Positions 24,992-32,749 of a stretch of 64,000 nucleotides of DNA are shown here, one piece after another. The DNA is taken from positions 62,001-126,000 of the forward strand of contig NZ_LQPP01000046.1 of NCBI RefSeq assembly GCF_002102345.1, given 5' to 3'. The stretch comes from Mycolicibacterium peregrinum (GTDB lineage: Bacteria; Actinomycetota; Actinomycetes; Mycobacteriales; Mycobacteriaceae). The first letter of the stretch is position 1. Every line of letters begins with the position of its first letter. The translations under genes and the position numbers were made by a program. Below the pieces are notes generated by a model, which was not told where the DNA came from, did no database searches, and saw only the letters and a list, made by a program, of their open reading frames with translations.

Positions 24992-26446
24992 TCAGTCGAA
25001 GGCCACGCTGAAGTACTGCGTCTCCTGGAACTCCTCCAGGCCGACACGTGCGCCTTCGCGGCCGAGACCGCTCTGCTTCATCCCGCCGAACGGGGTCGAC
25101 GGATCGGACACGACGCCCCGGTTGATGCCGACCATGCCGGCGTCGAGGGATTCGGCGAGCCGCACCGCATCTTGCAGCCGGCCGGCGTAAACGTAGGCGG
25201 CCAAACCGTATTCGGTGTCATTGGCCCAACGCAGCAGGTCTTGCTCGTCGTCCCACACCACCACCGGGGCGACAGGTCCGAAGATCTCGTCGGCGAGGAC
25301 GGCGGCATCCGGGGCAACTCCGGTCAACAGTGTGGGCGCGACGAACCAGCCTTCGGACGGCGCCTCGGCCTGCGCGGCGATCACCGCGCCGCCGGCCACT
25401 GCGGCATCGATCGTGGCAGCCACCCGCTGCGCTGCGCGCTCGCTCACCAGGGGGCCGATCTGCGATGCCGGATCGGATGCCGGACCCACGCGCAGCGCGG
25501 CGACCTCGGCGCCGAGTCCGGCGACGAACTCCTCGACGACCGAGGCGTGCACATAGAACCGGTTGGCCGCGGTGCAGGCCTGACCACCGCCACGGAACTT
25601 GGCCACCATCGCACCGGCGATCGCCGCCTCGACGTCGGCGTCGGCAGTGACGATGAACGGCGCGTTTCCGCCGAGTTCCATGCTTGCGTTGACGATCCGG
25701 TCCGCTGCCTGCTTGAGCAGCACCCGGCCGACGCCGGTGGAACCGGTGAACGACACCTTGCGGACCCGGTCATCGCTCAACCAGTTCTCGACCACGGCGG
25801 CGGCATCGGTGGTGGGCACCATGTTGACCACACCGTCGGGCACGCCTGCGGCAGAAAGTATTCCGGCGATCGCCAGTGCCGTCAGGGGCGTCTCGGCGGC
25901 CGGTTTGAGGACCACGGTGCATCCAGCGGCCAGCGCGGGGGCGATCTTGCGGGTCGCCATCGCGGCCGGGAAGTTCCAGGGCGTCACCAGCGCGGCGACC
26001 CCGACCGGCTTGTGCGTGACCAGGGTCCGGGTACCACCGGCGGGGCTGACGCCGTAGGCGCCGTCCGTACGCACCGCTTCCTCGGAGAACCAGCGGAAGA
26101 ACTCGGCGGCATAGCCCACCTCGGCCCGGGCGTCGGCCTGCGATTTACCGTTCTCCGCGCAGATCAGGGCTGCCAGGCGCTCGGTGTCGGCGACCATCAG
26201 GTCGAACACCCGGCGCAGGATGTCGCTGCGCTGCCGCGGGCTCGTCGCGGCCCAGCCGGCAAAGGCCCGGTGCGCGGCGTCGACGGCCGAGCGGGCGTCG
26301 GCCACGGTGCCGTCGGCCACCTCGGCGATGGGCAGGCCGGTGGCCGGGTCATGCACCTCGAACGTGGTGGCAGCACCGCGGTTCTGCCCGTCGATGAGGA
26401 TGCCGTGCTTGGTGTCGAGCCCGGCGATCGCGTTCTGTGTGTTCAC
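24992..26446 (-). CDS. gabD: Succinate-semialdehyde dehydrogenase, GabD
   Basis: This encodes 484 residues. Aldehyde dehydrogenase motifs are complete: TPWNFP (Asn158), cofactor Lys181 in VVLKPAAETP, FTGSTGVG at 233-240, general base Glu257 in MELGGNAP and nucleophile Cys291 in GGQACTAANR. It oxidises succinate semialdehyde to succinate, probably with NADP. It follows gabT in the same direction by 31 bases, and with the divergent PucR regulator forms a GABA catabolic unit. Confidence 0.92.
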   Translation of the reverse strand: MNTQNAIAGLDTKHGILIDGQNRGAATTFEVHDPATGLPIAEVADGTVADARSAVDAAHRAFAGWAATSPRQRSDILRRVFDLMVADTERLAALICAENGKSQADARAEVGYAAEFFRWFSEEAVRTDGAYGVSPAGGTRTLVTHKPVGVAALVTPWNFPAAMATRKIAPALAAGCTVVLKPAAETPLTALAIAGILSAAGVPDGVVNMVPTTDAAAVVENWLSDDRVRKVSFTGSTGVGRVLLKQAADRIVNASMELGGNAPFIVTADADVEAAIAGAMVAKFRGGGQACTAANRFYVHASVVEEFVAGLGAEVAALRVGPASDPASQIGPLVSERAAQRVAATIDAAVAGGAVIAAQAEAPSEGWFVAPTLLTGVAPDAAVLADEIFGPVAPVVVWDDEQDLLRWANDTEYGLAAYVYAGRLQDAVRLAESLDAGMVGINRGVVSDPSTPFGGMKQSGLGREGARVGLEEFQETQYFSVAFD

Positions 26447-26477
26447 TCAAATCTCCAGGGATCGAGCCGGCCAGGGC

Positions 26478-27824
26478 TCAGCGGGTCTCGGCGAAGATGG
26501 CGGCCAGGATGTCCAGCCCCTCCTCGAGCAGGTGGTCGGGCATCGACAGCGGCGGCAGGAAACGCAGCACGTTGCCGTAGGTTCCGCAGGTCAGGACCAC
26601 CAGGCCCTGGGCGTGGGCGGCGGCCGAGACCTGCTTGGCCAGGTCGGCGTCGGGCTCGGTGGTGCCGGCCTTGACCAGTTCGAGGGCGATCATGGCGCCG
26701 CGGCCGCGGACCTCTCCGATCCGGGAGTCCACGGCGGCGATCGCGTTGAGTCGGCCGATCATGGTCTTCTCGATCTCCACGGCACGGGCGAGCAGTCCCT
26801 CACGCTCGATGGTGTCGATGACCGCGAGCGCGGCGGCGCAGGCGATCGGGTTGCCGCCGTAGGTACCGCCGAGCCCGCCGGCATGCGGTGCGTCCATGAT
26901 CTCGGCACGACCGGTGACCGCGGACAGCGGCAGGCCACCGGCGATGCCCTTGGCGGTGACGATCAGATCCGGCACGACATCGTCGTGCTCGACGGCGAAC
27001 ATCGCGCCGGTGCGGGCGAAGCCCGACTGCACCTCGTCGGCGACGAACACCGCGCCGGCCTCGGTGCACCAGTCCTGCAGTGCGCGCAGGAATCCGGGTG
27101 CGGGAACGATGAATCCGCCCTCACCCTGGATGGGCTCGATCACGATGGCGGCGACGTTCTCGGCCCCGACCTGCTTGTCGATCAGGTCCAGAGCACGCGC
27201 GGCCGCAGCGGCACCGTCGGTCTCGCCGTCACGGAACGGGAAGGACGTCGGCACGCGATACACCTCACCGGCGAACGGCCCGAAGCCGTTCTTGTACGGC
27301 TGGTTCTTGGCGGTCATCGCCATGGTCAGGTTGGTACGGCCGTGGTAGGCGTGGTCGAACACCACGACGGCCTGCCGACGCGTGTAGGCCCGCGCGATCT
27401 TGACGGCGTTCTCGACTGCTTCGGCGCCGGAGTTGAACAGCACGCTGCGCTTGTCGTGGTCGCCGGGGGTGAGCCGGTTGAGCTCCTCGGCCACCCGCAC
27501 GTATCCCTCGTACGGGGTGACCATGAAGCAGGTGTGGGTGAACGCCGCGACCTGCTCGGTGACGGCCTCGACGACGGCCGGTGCGCTGTTGCCCACGGTG
27601 GTCACGGCGATGCCGGAGCCGAAGTCGATGAGCTGGTTGCCGTCGGCGTCGACGAGGATTCCGCCGCGGGCGGCGACCACGTAAACGGGCAATGTGGTGC
27701 CGATGCCGCCTGCGACCGCAGCAGTCTTCCGTGCCTGCATCTGCTGCGAGACGGGGCCCGGAATGGCGGTGACGATCCGGCGTTCCTGGGTGACGGCCGC
27801 ACCCGCGATCTCGGCGATGCTCAC
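26478..27824 (-). CDS. gabT: 4-aminobutyrate aminotransferase, GabT
   Basis: This encodes 448 residues. Class III aminotransferase features are SGAEAVENAVKIAR, the FDHAYHGRT region, VADEVQSGFARTG and PLP Lys292 in IVTAKGIAGGLP. It transfers the amino group of GABA to 2-oxoglutarate to give succinate semialdehyde, which GabD oxidises. The GTG start at 27824 has AGGAGGA upstream. The open frame extends further 5' but would run through the divergent regulator and its promoter. Confidence 0.92.
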   Translation of the reverse strand: MSIAEIAGAAVTQERRIVTAIPGPVSQQMQARKTAAVAGGIGTTLPVYVVAARGGILVDADGNQLIDFGSGIAVTTVGNSAPAVVEAVTEQVAAFTHTCFMVTPYEGYVRVAEELNRLTPGDHDKRSVLFNSGAEAVENAVKIARAYTRRQAVVVFDHAYHGRTNLTMAMTAKNQPYKNGFGPFAGEVYRVPTSFPFRDGETDGAAAAARALDLIDKQVGAENVAAIVIEPIQGEGGFIVPAPGFLRALQDWCTEAGAVFVADEVQSGFARTGAMFAVEHDDVVPDLIVTAKGIAGGLPLSAVTGRAEIMDAPHAGGLGGTYGGNPIACAAALAVIDTIEREGLLARAVEIEKTMIGRLNAIAAVDSRIGEVRGRGAMIALELVKAGTTEPDADLAKQVSAAAHAQGLVVLTCGTYGNVLRFLPPLSMPDHLLEEGLDILAAIFAETR

Positions 27825-27896
27825 GTGTTCCTCCTGCTGCTGGCGGTTGTCTGCCCTCACGCTAGGCAACGGTCTCCGCGCGCGGGAGGTCACGAA

Positions 27897-27924
27897 TGCA
27901 CATTCCGCCGCAGATAATTGTGCA
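27897..27924. promoter_or_regulatory. Inverted repeat between gabT and its regulator
   Basis: TGCACA (27897-27902) and TGTGCA (27919-27924) are inverted and 22 bases apart centre to centre. They lie between the divergent gabT and PucR genes, 11 bases before the regulator ATG, with GATAAT (27913-27918) between them. This is a likely operator for the PucR-type regulator. Confidence 0.45.
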
Positions 27925-27935
27925 AAACTGGCAGC

Positions 27936-29414
27936 ATGGTCCTGGTCGGCGATCTCCTTGACGAACGCGTACTCGGACTGAGTGCCGTCCAGGTCGGTCG
28001 CCCGGACGCAGCGGTCCGCTGGGTGGCCACGAGTGAGCTCGCCGACCCTGGGCCGTTCCTGGAAGGCGGCGAGATCCTGCTGACCACCGGCTTGGAGACC
28101 GGCGACTGGCACGGACAGTGGGACGGCTACGTGCGCAGGCTCGCCGACGCCGGTGTGGCAGGCATCGGATTCGCCGTCGGACTCACCCACGCCGAAACGC
28201 CAACCGAACTCGCCGACGCCTGCCGAAGACACCAGGTGAATCTGTTCGAGGTACCGCGCCCGACCACGTTCGTCGCGATCAGCCGATACGTCGCGCACCT
28301 TCTGGAGGAACAGGAGTCCACCGCCACCCGCGAGTCACTCAAGACGCAGCGCAAGCTCATCTCGGCGGCGGCCAAACCGGAACCCGCCGTTGCGGTCATC
28401 ACGGCCCTGGCCGCGGCGCTCGACGGCGCGACCTGCCTGATGAATCCCGACGGCCGAGTCATCACCGGCCCGGTCGGCGCCCGCCGCGGCGAGTTCCCGC
28501 TCGACGAGGTCGCCGACGACGTCATGCGACTCCAGGCACACGGATTGCGTTCGGCCGCGGCACAGTCCAATCCGACCACCTCGGTGTCGGTGCACCCCAT
28601 CGGTTTGCGCGGGCGGGCGTCGGCCTATCTGGCCGCCTTGATGCCGGCCAGGGCATCGGAAGAACAACGTCAGGCCGTGACGACCGCCGTGGCCCTGTTG
28701 GGCCTCATCGACGAACAGGATCGCAGCCGTGCCACCACCCGTCGGCATCTGCGAGGCCGGGCAATCGAGCTTCTCGCCGAAAGCGATGTCCGCACTGCCC
28801 AATTGGTGTTGGAGGTGGACCAGGCGGCGACCGTGCTGCCGAAGCGCATTCGCTTCTTGCGGGCCACCGGAGACGAGTCCGCCATCGAGAACGCGGCGGC
28901 CGCCCTGGAGCGGCGCGGCATCCTTGCCGGGGTCTACGCGGGCGAGCTGTGCGCGATCACCGAACCGTCCCGGGCCGGGTCGACGGCGTCACGGTTGGCC
29001 GAGGACGCGCTGCTCGTCGGGGTGGGAAATTCAGTCGCGCCCAGCGATGGCGAGACCGGTTACCGCACCGCGGGACTGGCGCTGGGCCAGGCCACCGACG
29101 GCTCCGGTCCGGTGGTCTGGGACCGGGTGATCGACAACGGACCCCTCGGTCTGATCGATCCCGACAAGGCCGCCGCCTTCGCCGAATCCTGGTTGCACGG
29201 GCTCGATTCCGAGCAGCTGGAAACGCTACGTTGTTTCCTGCGCCATCACGGGTCAAGACTCAAGGTCGCCGAGGAACTCGGTCTGCATCGCAACACTGTG
29301 CGTAATCGTCTGGCGGCCATCGAGAAGGTGCTGCCCGGCAAGCTCGACGATCCACAGACTCGGGTGAGCGCCTGGATCGCCCTGCAGTCGGTCCCCGAGG
29401 ACCTCAGGCCTTGA
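27936..29414 (+). CDS. PucR-family transcriptional regulator of GABA genes
   Basis: This encodes 492 residues. The N-terminal PucR domain (about 1-130) contains GRPDAAVRWVATSELADPGPFLEGGEILLTTG (read in parts), followed by a GGDEF-like central region. The C-terminal helix-turn-helix is SRLKVAEELGLHRNTVRNRL (about 440-465). The arrangement is that of GABA- or purine-responsive activators; divergent placement next to gabT-gabD indicates control of GABA use. The start ATG 27936 was preferred over the ATG 18 bases upstream because it fits the domain start. Confidence 0.88.
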   Translation: MVLVGDLLDERVLGLSAVQVGRPDAAVRWVATSELADPGPFLEGGEILLTTGLETGDWHGQWDGYVRRLADAGVAGIGFAVGLTHAETPTELADACRRHQVNLFEVPRPTTFVAISRYVAHLLEEQESTATRESLKTQRKLISAAAKPEPAVAVITALAAALDGATCLMNPDGRVITGPVGARRGEFPLDEVADDVMRLQAHGLRSAAAQSNPTTSVSVHPIGLRGRASAYLAALMPARASEEQRQAVTTAVALLGLIDEQDRSRATTRRHLRGRAIELLAESDVRTAQLVLEVDQAATVLPKRIRFLRATGDESAIENAAAALERRGILAGVYAGELCAITEPSRAGSTASRLAEDALLVGVGNSVAPSDGETGYRTAGLALGQATDGSGPVVWDRVIDNGPLGLIDPDKAAAFAESWLHGLDSEQLETLRCFLRHHGSRLKVAEELGLHRNTVRNRLAAIEKVLPGKLDDPQTRVSAWIALQSVPEDLRP

Positions 29415-30210
29415 AATACACGAACTGGTGGCTGGTGGCCAGCAACGTACCGCCTCGTCCGAACAGGCGGGCACTCTGATCGAAGTAGCCGCCGGAATAG
29501 CGGTGCGCCCGTGCCGTTCCCAGCACGAAGTCATCCCCCTGAGCCGCGAGCTGCTCGTCGTCGGCGTGGAAATACACCGAGATCGATACCGTCCCAGCTG
29601 GAACGAAGTGCCCGCGCCGCAGGAACACCCGCGGGTAGAAGATATCGCTCACCGCGGTCAACGCGGCGAAATCCATTGGCCTGGACGGCTTGTTGCGCAC
29701 CCACAGGGTCGTCGTCGAACTCGCCGATTCGGTCGGTTCGCCGGCGGGGTCCGGCATACCCCCGTCGACGAACCGCATGTCGAAGTTGTCGAACCACACC
29801 ACACCGACCGGCGGCACCGACGGCTCGATGTCCTCGGGCGCCTGAGCCTGCGGCCACTCGATCTCGGTGTCCGACCAGCCCTCCCGGCGCAGCCCGAATA
29901 CCGCGGTGGCGGTGGTCTTGACCTCACCGTCCTGACTGAGTTCGACGATCCAGTGCTGATTGGACCGGTTGGTCTTGACCAGCCTTGTCACGAGCTCGAA
30001 CACACCGTCAGCGATGGGCGCCACATAGTTGACGGTCAGCGCGATCGGCTGGCCGTGCCGCTGCGGGTGCAGCTCCACCGCACGCAGCAGGGTGGCCGCG
30101 GTGATGCCGCCGAACGGGCCCACCATGTTGGCCCACTCCGGCAGCGTCCGCCCGCGCCAGCGGTCGTCACCTGCGGATTCGAGCTCAAGGGCGTTGTCCA
30201 AGGGATGCAC
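29404..30210 (-). CDS. TesB-like acyl-CoA thioesterase (double hotdog)
   Basis: This encodes 268 residues. It has two hotdog halves: about 10-115, with MVGPFGGITAATLLRAVELHP and ALTVNYVAPIADGVFEL, and about 150-265, with FVPAGTVSISVYFHADDEQL and TARAHRYSGGYFDQSARLFG. The family hydrolyses acyl-CoA to free acid and CoA. The chain length cannot be predicted. It lies downstream of a FadE gene and an MFS gene in the same direction (83 bases after FadE). Its end overlaps the convergent PucR gene by 11 bases. Confidence 0.8.
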   Translation of the reverse strand: MHPLDNALELESAGDDRWRGRTLPEWANMVGPFGGITAATLLRAVELHPQRHGQPIALTVNYVAPIADGVFELVTRLVKTNRSNQHWIVELSQDGEVKTTATAVFGLRREGWSDTEIEWPQAQAPEDIEPSVPPVGVVWFDNFDMRFVDGGMPDPAGEPTESASSTTTLWVRNKPSRPMDFAALTAVSDIFYPRVFLRRGHFVPAGTVSISVYFHADDEQLAAQGDDFVLGTARAHRYSGGYFDQSARLFGRGGTLLATSHQFVYFKA

Positions 30211-30293
30211 CCGGCCACAGTACCGAGGTTGCCTCCGCAGGTTGCCGCGCGCCCGCGGGCTGCACCGGCAATCTCACCGCCGGCCGCGGCGGC

Positions 30294-31445
30294 TCACTTC
30301 GCGGGCGAGTAGTTCGGCCGGCCCAGGCCCAGCGCCTGCTGGGCGATCATGTTGCGGAACACCTCGAGGGTCCCGCCATAGATCCCGGTCGGACCGGCCA
30401 GCCGGAAGATGTACTCGGCGGCACCGTCGTCGACGGCCCCCGGCGTACCGACGCACAAGGCGCCGGCCGATCCGACGATATCCATCAGGTCCGGCGACAC
30501 CTCCCGCATGGTCTGGGCGATCGCGACACGGCCGTACATGTCGGGACTGCTCAGGGCGGCTTCCAACCGCGCGACGCCCCGGCCCAACCGGTAACGAGAC
30601 GCCGCGTCGTCGGGGGCCACGGCAGCGACGCGGTCCACAGCCTCTGCCATCAAGGTGATGTGCTCGGTCATCGTGGCGAGCTTCTGCAAGCCACGGGTCT
30701 CGCGTTCGAAGGTGCCGTGTTCGAGTTCGAGCGCGCCACGCAGCACCGTCCAGCCGCCGTTGACCTCGCCGACGCGGTACCGGTCGCTCACCCGGACGTC
30801 GCTGTAATAGGTGATGTTGGTGCGGTCGCCGTCGACGGTGCGGATCGGCTGGATCTCGACACCCTCAGAATCCAGCGGCACCAGGAACATCGTGAGGCTC
30901 TTGTGTTTGGGAGCGGCGGGGTCGGTGTTGGTCAGCAGGAACACGTATTGGGCGTTGTGCGCATTCGAGGTGAACATCTTGGACCCGTTGATAATCCAGC
31001 TGTCGCCATCCCGGACGGCACGGGTCTTGCACGTGGCTACGTCGGACCCGCCTTCGGGTTCGGTGTAGCCCAGGCACAGCCGCAGGCGCCCGTCCAAGAC
31101 ACCGGGCAGCACCTCGTCGAGAAGCTCGCGTGAGGCGAACTTCTCGATCGAATGCGCGACCATCGCGGTCGTACCCCAGTGGAACCAGGGGGTGTGCGCC
31201 CGGCCCACTTCCAGCTCCCAGATGCGGCGCCGGACCGCGCTGAACCCGCCGTCGGCCTCGGCCTGGTAGTCACCTGCCAGGTATCCGGCCTTGCCCAGGG
31301 CCAGATGCACTGCCTCGTCGAAGTTCTCGCCGGTCTCGCGGTCACGCTGGATTACCTCGTCGGTGACCACCTCGGCCAGGAAGGCCCGCAGCTCATCCCG
31401 GAACGTCCGGTCTTCCTCAGAGAGCTCGACGTGGGAGAAGTCCAT
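30294..31445 (-). CDS. Acyl-CoA dehydrogenase (FadE)
   Basis: This encodes 383 residues, the standard single-domain ACAD size. Motifs are FRDELRAFLAEVV at the N-terminus, GYTEPEGGSDVATCKTRA (FAD/substrate loop), SWIINGSKMFTSNA and the terminal GPTGIYGGTLEVFRNMIAQQALGL. It oxidises an acyl-CoA with FAD. The start codon shares one base with the stop of the MFS gene (TGATG), so the two are translationally coupled. The substrate is unknown; divergence from classical motifs (LEVFR instead of TEIQ) suggests a non-beta-oxidation substrate. Confidence 0.86.
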   Translation of the reverse strand: MDFSHVELSEEDRTFRDELRAFLAEVVTDEVIQRDRETGENFDEAVHLALGKAGYLAGDYQAEADGGFSAVRRRIWELEVGRAHTPWFHWGTTAMVAHSIEKFASRELLDEVLPGVLDGRLRLCLGYTEPEGGSDVATCKTRAVRDGDSWIINGSKMFTSNAHNAQYVFLLTNTDPAAPKHKSLTMFLVPLDSEGVEIQPIRTVDGDRTNITYYSDVRVSDRYRVGEVNGGWTVLRGALELEHGTFERETRGLQKLATMTEHITLMAEAVDRVAAVAPDDAASRYRLGRGVARLEAALSSPDMYGRVAIAQTMREVSPDLMDIVGSAGALCVGTPGAVDDGAAEYIFRLAGPTGIYGGTLEVFRNMIAQQALGLGRPNYSPAK

Positions 31446-32668
31446 CAGGACACCGTGACACTTTTATCGTCATTTGTAAATATGGCCGGTCGGCGGCGCA
31501 GCAGTAGCAGAAGGCCGCCTCCGACGAATGCGGCGACTCCCGCCAACACCAGGAACCCGTCGAAGCTGTTGGTGGCAACCAAGATACGACTGAGCACCAC
31601 GGCCCCCACCGCCGACGAAACGCCGATCACCGCGGACAGGATGCTGAGGACGGTGCTGTACACGCCCAGGCTGAAGTGGCGCGCCACCAGGTACGCGATG
31701 ACATCGCCTTCGGCTCCCCAGGCCGCACCGAGACAGCAGGCGGCCACGGTGAGGACACCGATGCCCTCCCACGGCGACGCGATGAGCAGGCAGCCGAGAC
31801 CCGGCAGCGCCATCGCCACTGCGGCGACCACCTGCGCGGGCAGCCGATCGAGCGCCACGCCGCACACGAAGCGACCGACGATGACGGCGGTCGCGAACAC
31901 CGTGATGAGCGCCGCGACATCGGCGCCGGCCCCGGCGTCACCGAGCATGATCCCGAGCTGGGTGGTGGTGACCGAGTGGTACAGGTTGCACAACAGGACA
32001 CCGCTCAACAGAATCCAGAAGACCCTGCTGCGCCCGATGGCGCGGTAATCCTTGCCGGCCTTACGTTCTCCCGCGATCGGCGCCGGCTCACCGTTGCGTC
32101 CGGGCACGAGCACCAGGGCGATGACGCCGATGAGCGCAATGGTGGCCGCGATGGCCAGACACCCGACCCGCCAACCAAAGGTGCGGTTGACGACATCGAG
32201 CGCCGGAGCGCCGATGGCGCCCAGCAGCGGCGGGCCGGAGATCGCGATGGCCAGGGCCAGACCCCGGGCTGCCTGAAAACGTGTCGCGACCAGCCTGCTG
32301 TAGATCGCCGGCGTCGTGGTCACCCCGAGCGCGATGAGGGCGACGTTGATCGCGAAATACTGCCAGATGGGTCCGGACATCATCGCGTACGCGATCCAGC
32401 ACGCAGGCAGTCCGACGACGCCGACCGCAGCAATCCGCCGCACCCCGAACAGATCGGCGAGGCGGCCGTAGAACGGCAGGAACACGAACGTCAGCAACGT
32501 GATCGCACCGGTAAGGGCGAAATCCGAGCGACTCCACCCGAACGCCGCGAGGAACTGCGGCCCCATCGCGGCATTGGTGTAGGCGCTCAGGCTCAGACCG
32601 GCGCTGAGTCCGGCGGTGGCGGCAGCGAGCGGCTGCCAGTGGGTCCGCAGCTCGCCGAAGTAGCTCAT
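31445..32668 (-). CDS. MFS transporter
   Basis: This encodes 407 residues with about 12 hydrophobic segments and a central cytosolic loop near 190-215 (PGRNGEPAPIAGERKAGKDYR). FYGRLADLFGVRR after the second helix is the typical MFS motif A. It resembles the oxalate/formate-like or monocarboxylate branch. It is followed directly by the FadE gene, suggesting import of an acid that the FadE and thioesterase then process; this is inference from gene order. The C-terminus is rich in Arg and ends in TNDDKSVTVS. Confidence 0.83.
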   Translation of the reverse strand: MSYFGELRTHWQPLAAATAGLSAGLSLSAYTNAAMGPQFLAAFGWSRSDFALTGAITLLTFVFLPFYGRLADLFGVRRIAAVGVVGLPACWIAYAMMSGPIWQYFAINVALIALGVTTTPAIYSRLVATRFQAARGLALAIAISGPPLLGAIGAPALDVVNRTFGWRVGCLAIAATIALIGVIALVLVPGRNGEPAPIAGERKAGKDYRAIGRSRVFWILLSGVLLCNLYHSVTTTQLGIMLGDAGAGADVAALITVFATAVIVGRFVCGVALDRLPAQVVAAVAMALPGLGCLLIASPWEGIGVLTVAACCLGAAWGAEGDVIAYLVARHFSLGVYSTVLSILSAVIGVSSAVGAVVLSRILVATNSFDGFLVLAGVAAFVGGGLLLLLRRRPAIFTNDDKSVTVS

Positions 32669-32683
32669 GGGCCCCTCCCTTCC

Positions 32684-32744
32684 GCCGAAATGGCATTCCA
32701 GCAGGCCCTTACTCGCACTTCTCCTGCCGGAATGCAGTTTCGGC
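32684..32744. repeat. Long imperfect palindrome between mmpL and MFS genes
   Basis: The 22-base arms at 32684-32705 and 32723-32744 match at 19 positions when one is reverse-complemented, around a 17-base loop. It begins a few bases after the mmpL stop on the minus strand and could terminate the mmpS-mmpL message. Size and arrangement resemble dispersed palindromic (REP-like) elements; no second copy was noticed in this window. Confidence 0.6.
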
Positions 32745-32749
32745 GAACG

